From contig OZ038435.1 in assembly GCA_964036275.1 (NCBI GenBank), positions 7,239,687 through 7,303,686 of the forward strand: a stretch of DNA of 64,000 bases, written 5' to 3'. The stretch comes from Litoditis marina. Its lineage: Eukaryota; Nematoda; Chromadorea; Rhabditida; Rhabditidae. Of this stretch, positions 63,378 to 64,000 are shown piece by piece; positions within the stretch are counted from its first letter, which is position 1, and each line of letters starts with the position of its first letter. A program made the translations under genes and the position numbers. The notes below the pieces were generated by a model, which worked only from the letters and a program-made list of their open reading frames with translations, was not told the DNA's origin and ran no database searches.

Positions 63378-64000
63378 CTGAAAAAAGCTCTTTCAATCAA
63401 AATAAATTAACGTTGCACACTTTTCCAACAAATTTGTACTTTGTTATCACTATTGTCATGCCACATGAAGACACCGAGGGAGACAACCTGAAAATATGGT
63501 CGGATTACACAAGCAACCGGGTTGCCTCTATAATTTGGCGGCGAGTCGCCGGCGACATGGAGGGGTCGGCAGAGTGTCGCCGGCGGGTCGCCTGCGATTA
63601 TTTTCAGGTCCTTCACCCGCCTAAAAACTACAAGTATACATATATGATCAACAAATATATCATCCAGAATCAACGACCTGAATATAATCGCAGGCGACCC
63701 GCCGGCGACACTCTGCCGACCCCTCCATGTCGCCGGCGACTTGCCGCCAAATTCTAGAGAATATCAACCAAAAGTCAACCCGGTTGCTTTTGTAAAAATA
63801 ACTCGGTTGATTTTTGAGGCAACCAAAAAGCAACCGGATTGCTTTTGAGAAGCAACCAATCTCTCTTTACAAATTCAACCTGGTTGGTTGCTTTTGTAAA
63901 GAAAGGTTGGTTGGCTCTAAAAAGCGATTCGGTTGCTCTTCGGTTGCATTCTGGAAGCAACCAAAATTTCTATACAAAGGCAACCGGGTTGACTTTTGGT
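63378..64000. mobile_element. CAACCGGGTTG-type repeat block containing a GC-rich foldback (family J)
   Basis: From about 63511 to the end, short CAACC...GGTTG modules recur in both orientations. Inside, 63537-63611 (GGCGGCGAGTCGCCGGCGAC...) is repeated inverted at 63674-63750, with about 62 bases between the arms. The outer boundary lies beyond base 64000. No protein is encoded. Confidence 0.75.

Overview
This window is intron-rich nuclear DNA from an animal. It has AG|GT spliced genes with introns of about 80 to 3,000 bases, AT-rich intergenic DNA, and orthologues of animal proteins (DDX11, HAT1, KANSL1, YME1L1, STK32). Introns and spacers are full of short terminal-inverted-repeat (TIR) elements with no transposase. 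I cannot name the species. The divergence of several conserved residues suggests a fast-evolving invertebrate lineage.

Layout. 148-5486 (-): first ten coding exons of a DDX11/ChlR1 iron-sulfur DNA helicase, continuing off the left edge. 6546-12713 (-): complete HAT1 histone acetyltransferase, 11 exons. 13266-20214 (+): complete KANSL1/NSL1-like PEHE-domain scaffold of the MOF acetyltransferase complex, 14 exons, head-to-head with HAT1 across about 550 bases. 21154-30710 (+): complete YME1L1 mitochondrial i-AAA protease, 19 exons. 33599-38878 (+): complete STK32/YANK-type kinase, 10 exons. 38879-52762: about 14 kb with no convincing gene, holding local duplications and TIR elements. 52763-54418 (+): unrecognised spliced gene. 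56129-56328: 200-N assembly gap. 56522-63377 (-): four exons of an MTR4-like helicase preceded by five exons resembling the SPT16 N-terminal peptidase-like domain. The two sets are phase-compatible but neither is complete.

Exon models came from reading both strands by eye. Every internal junction in the five main genes was checked for GT-AG or GC-AG ends and for phase continuity. Protein sizes (HAT1 416 aa, YME1L1 717 aa, STK32 356 aa, KANSL1 663 aa) follow from the summed exons.

The most unusual points are: an MTR4-like helicase whose DExH box reads HQIV and which lies in phase behind SPT16-like exons; a YME1L1 pore loop in which the usual aromatic residue is leucine; a HAT1 intron whose 3' splice site was duplicated by a transposon with an 8-bp target duplication; and two palindromic MITE families that repeatedly sit within about 30 bases of splice sites.
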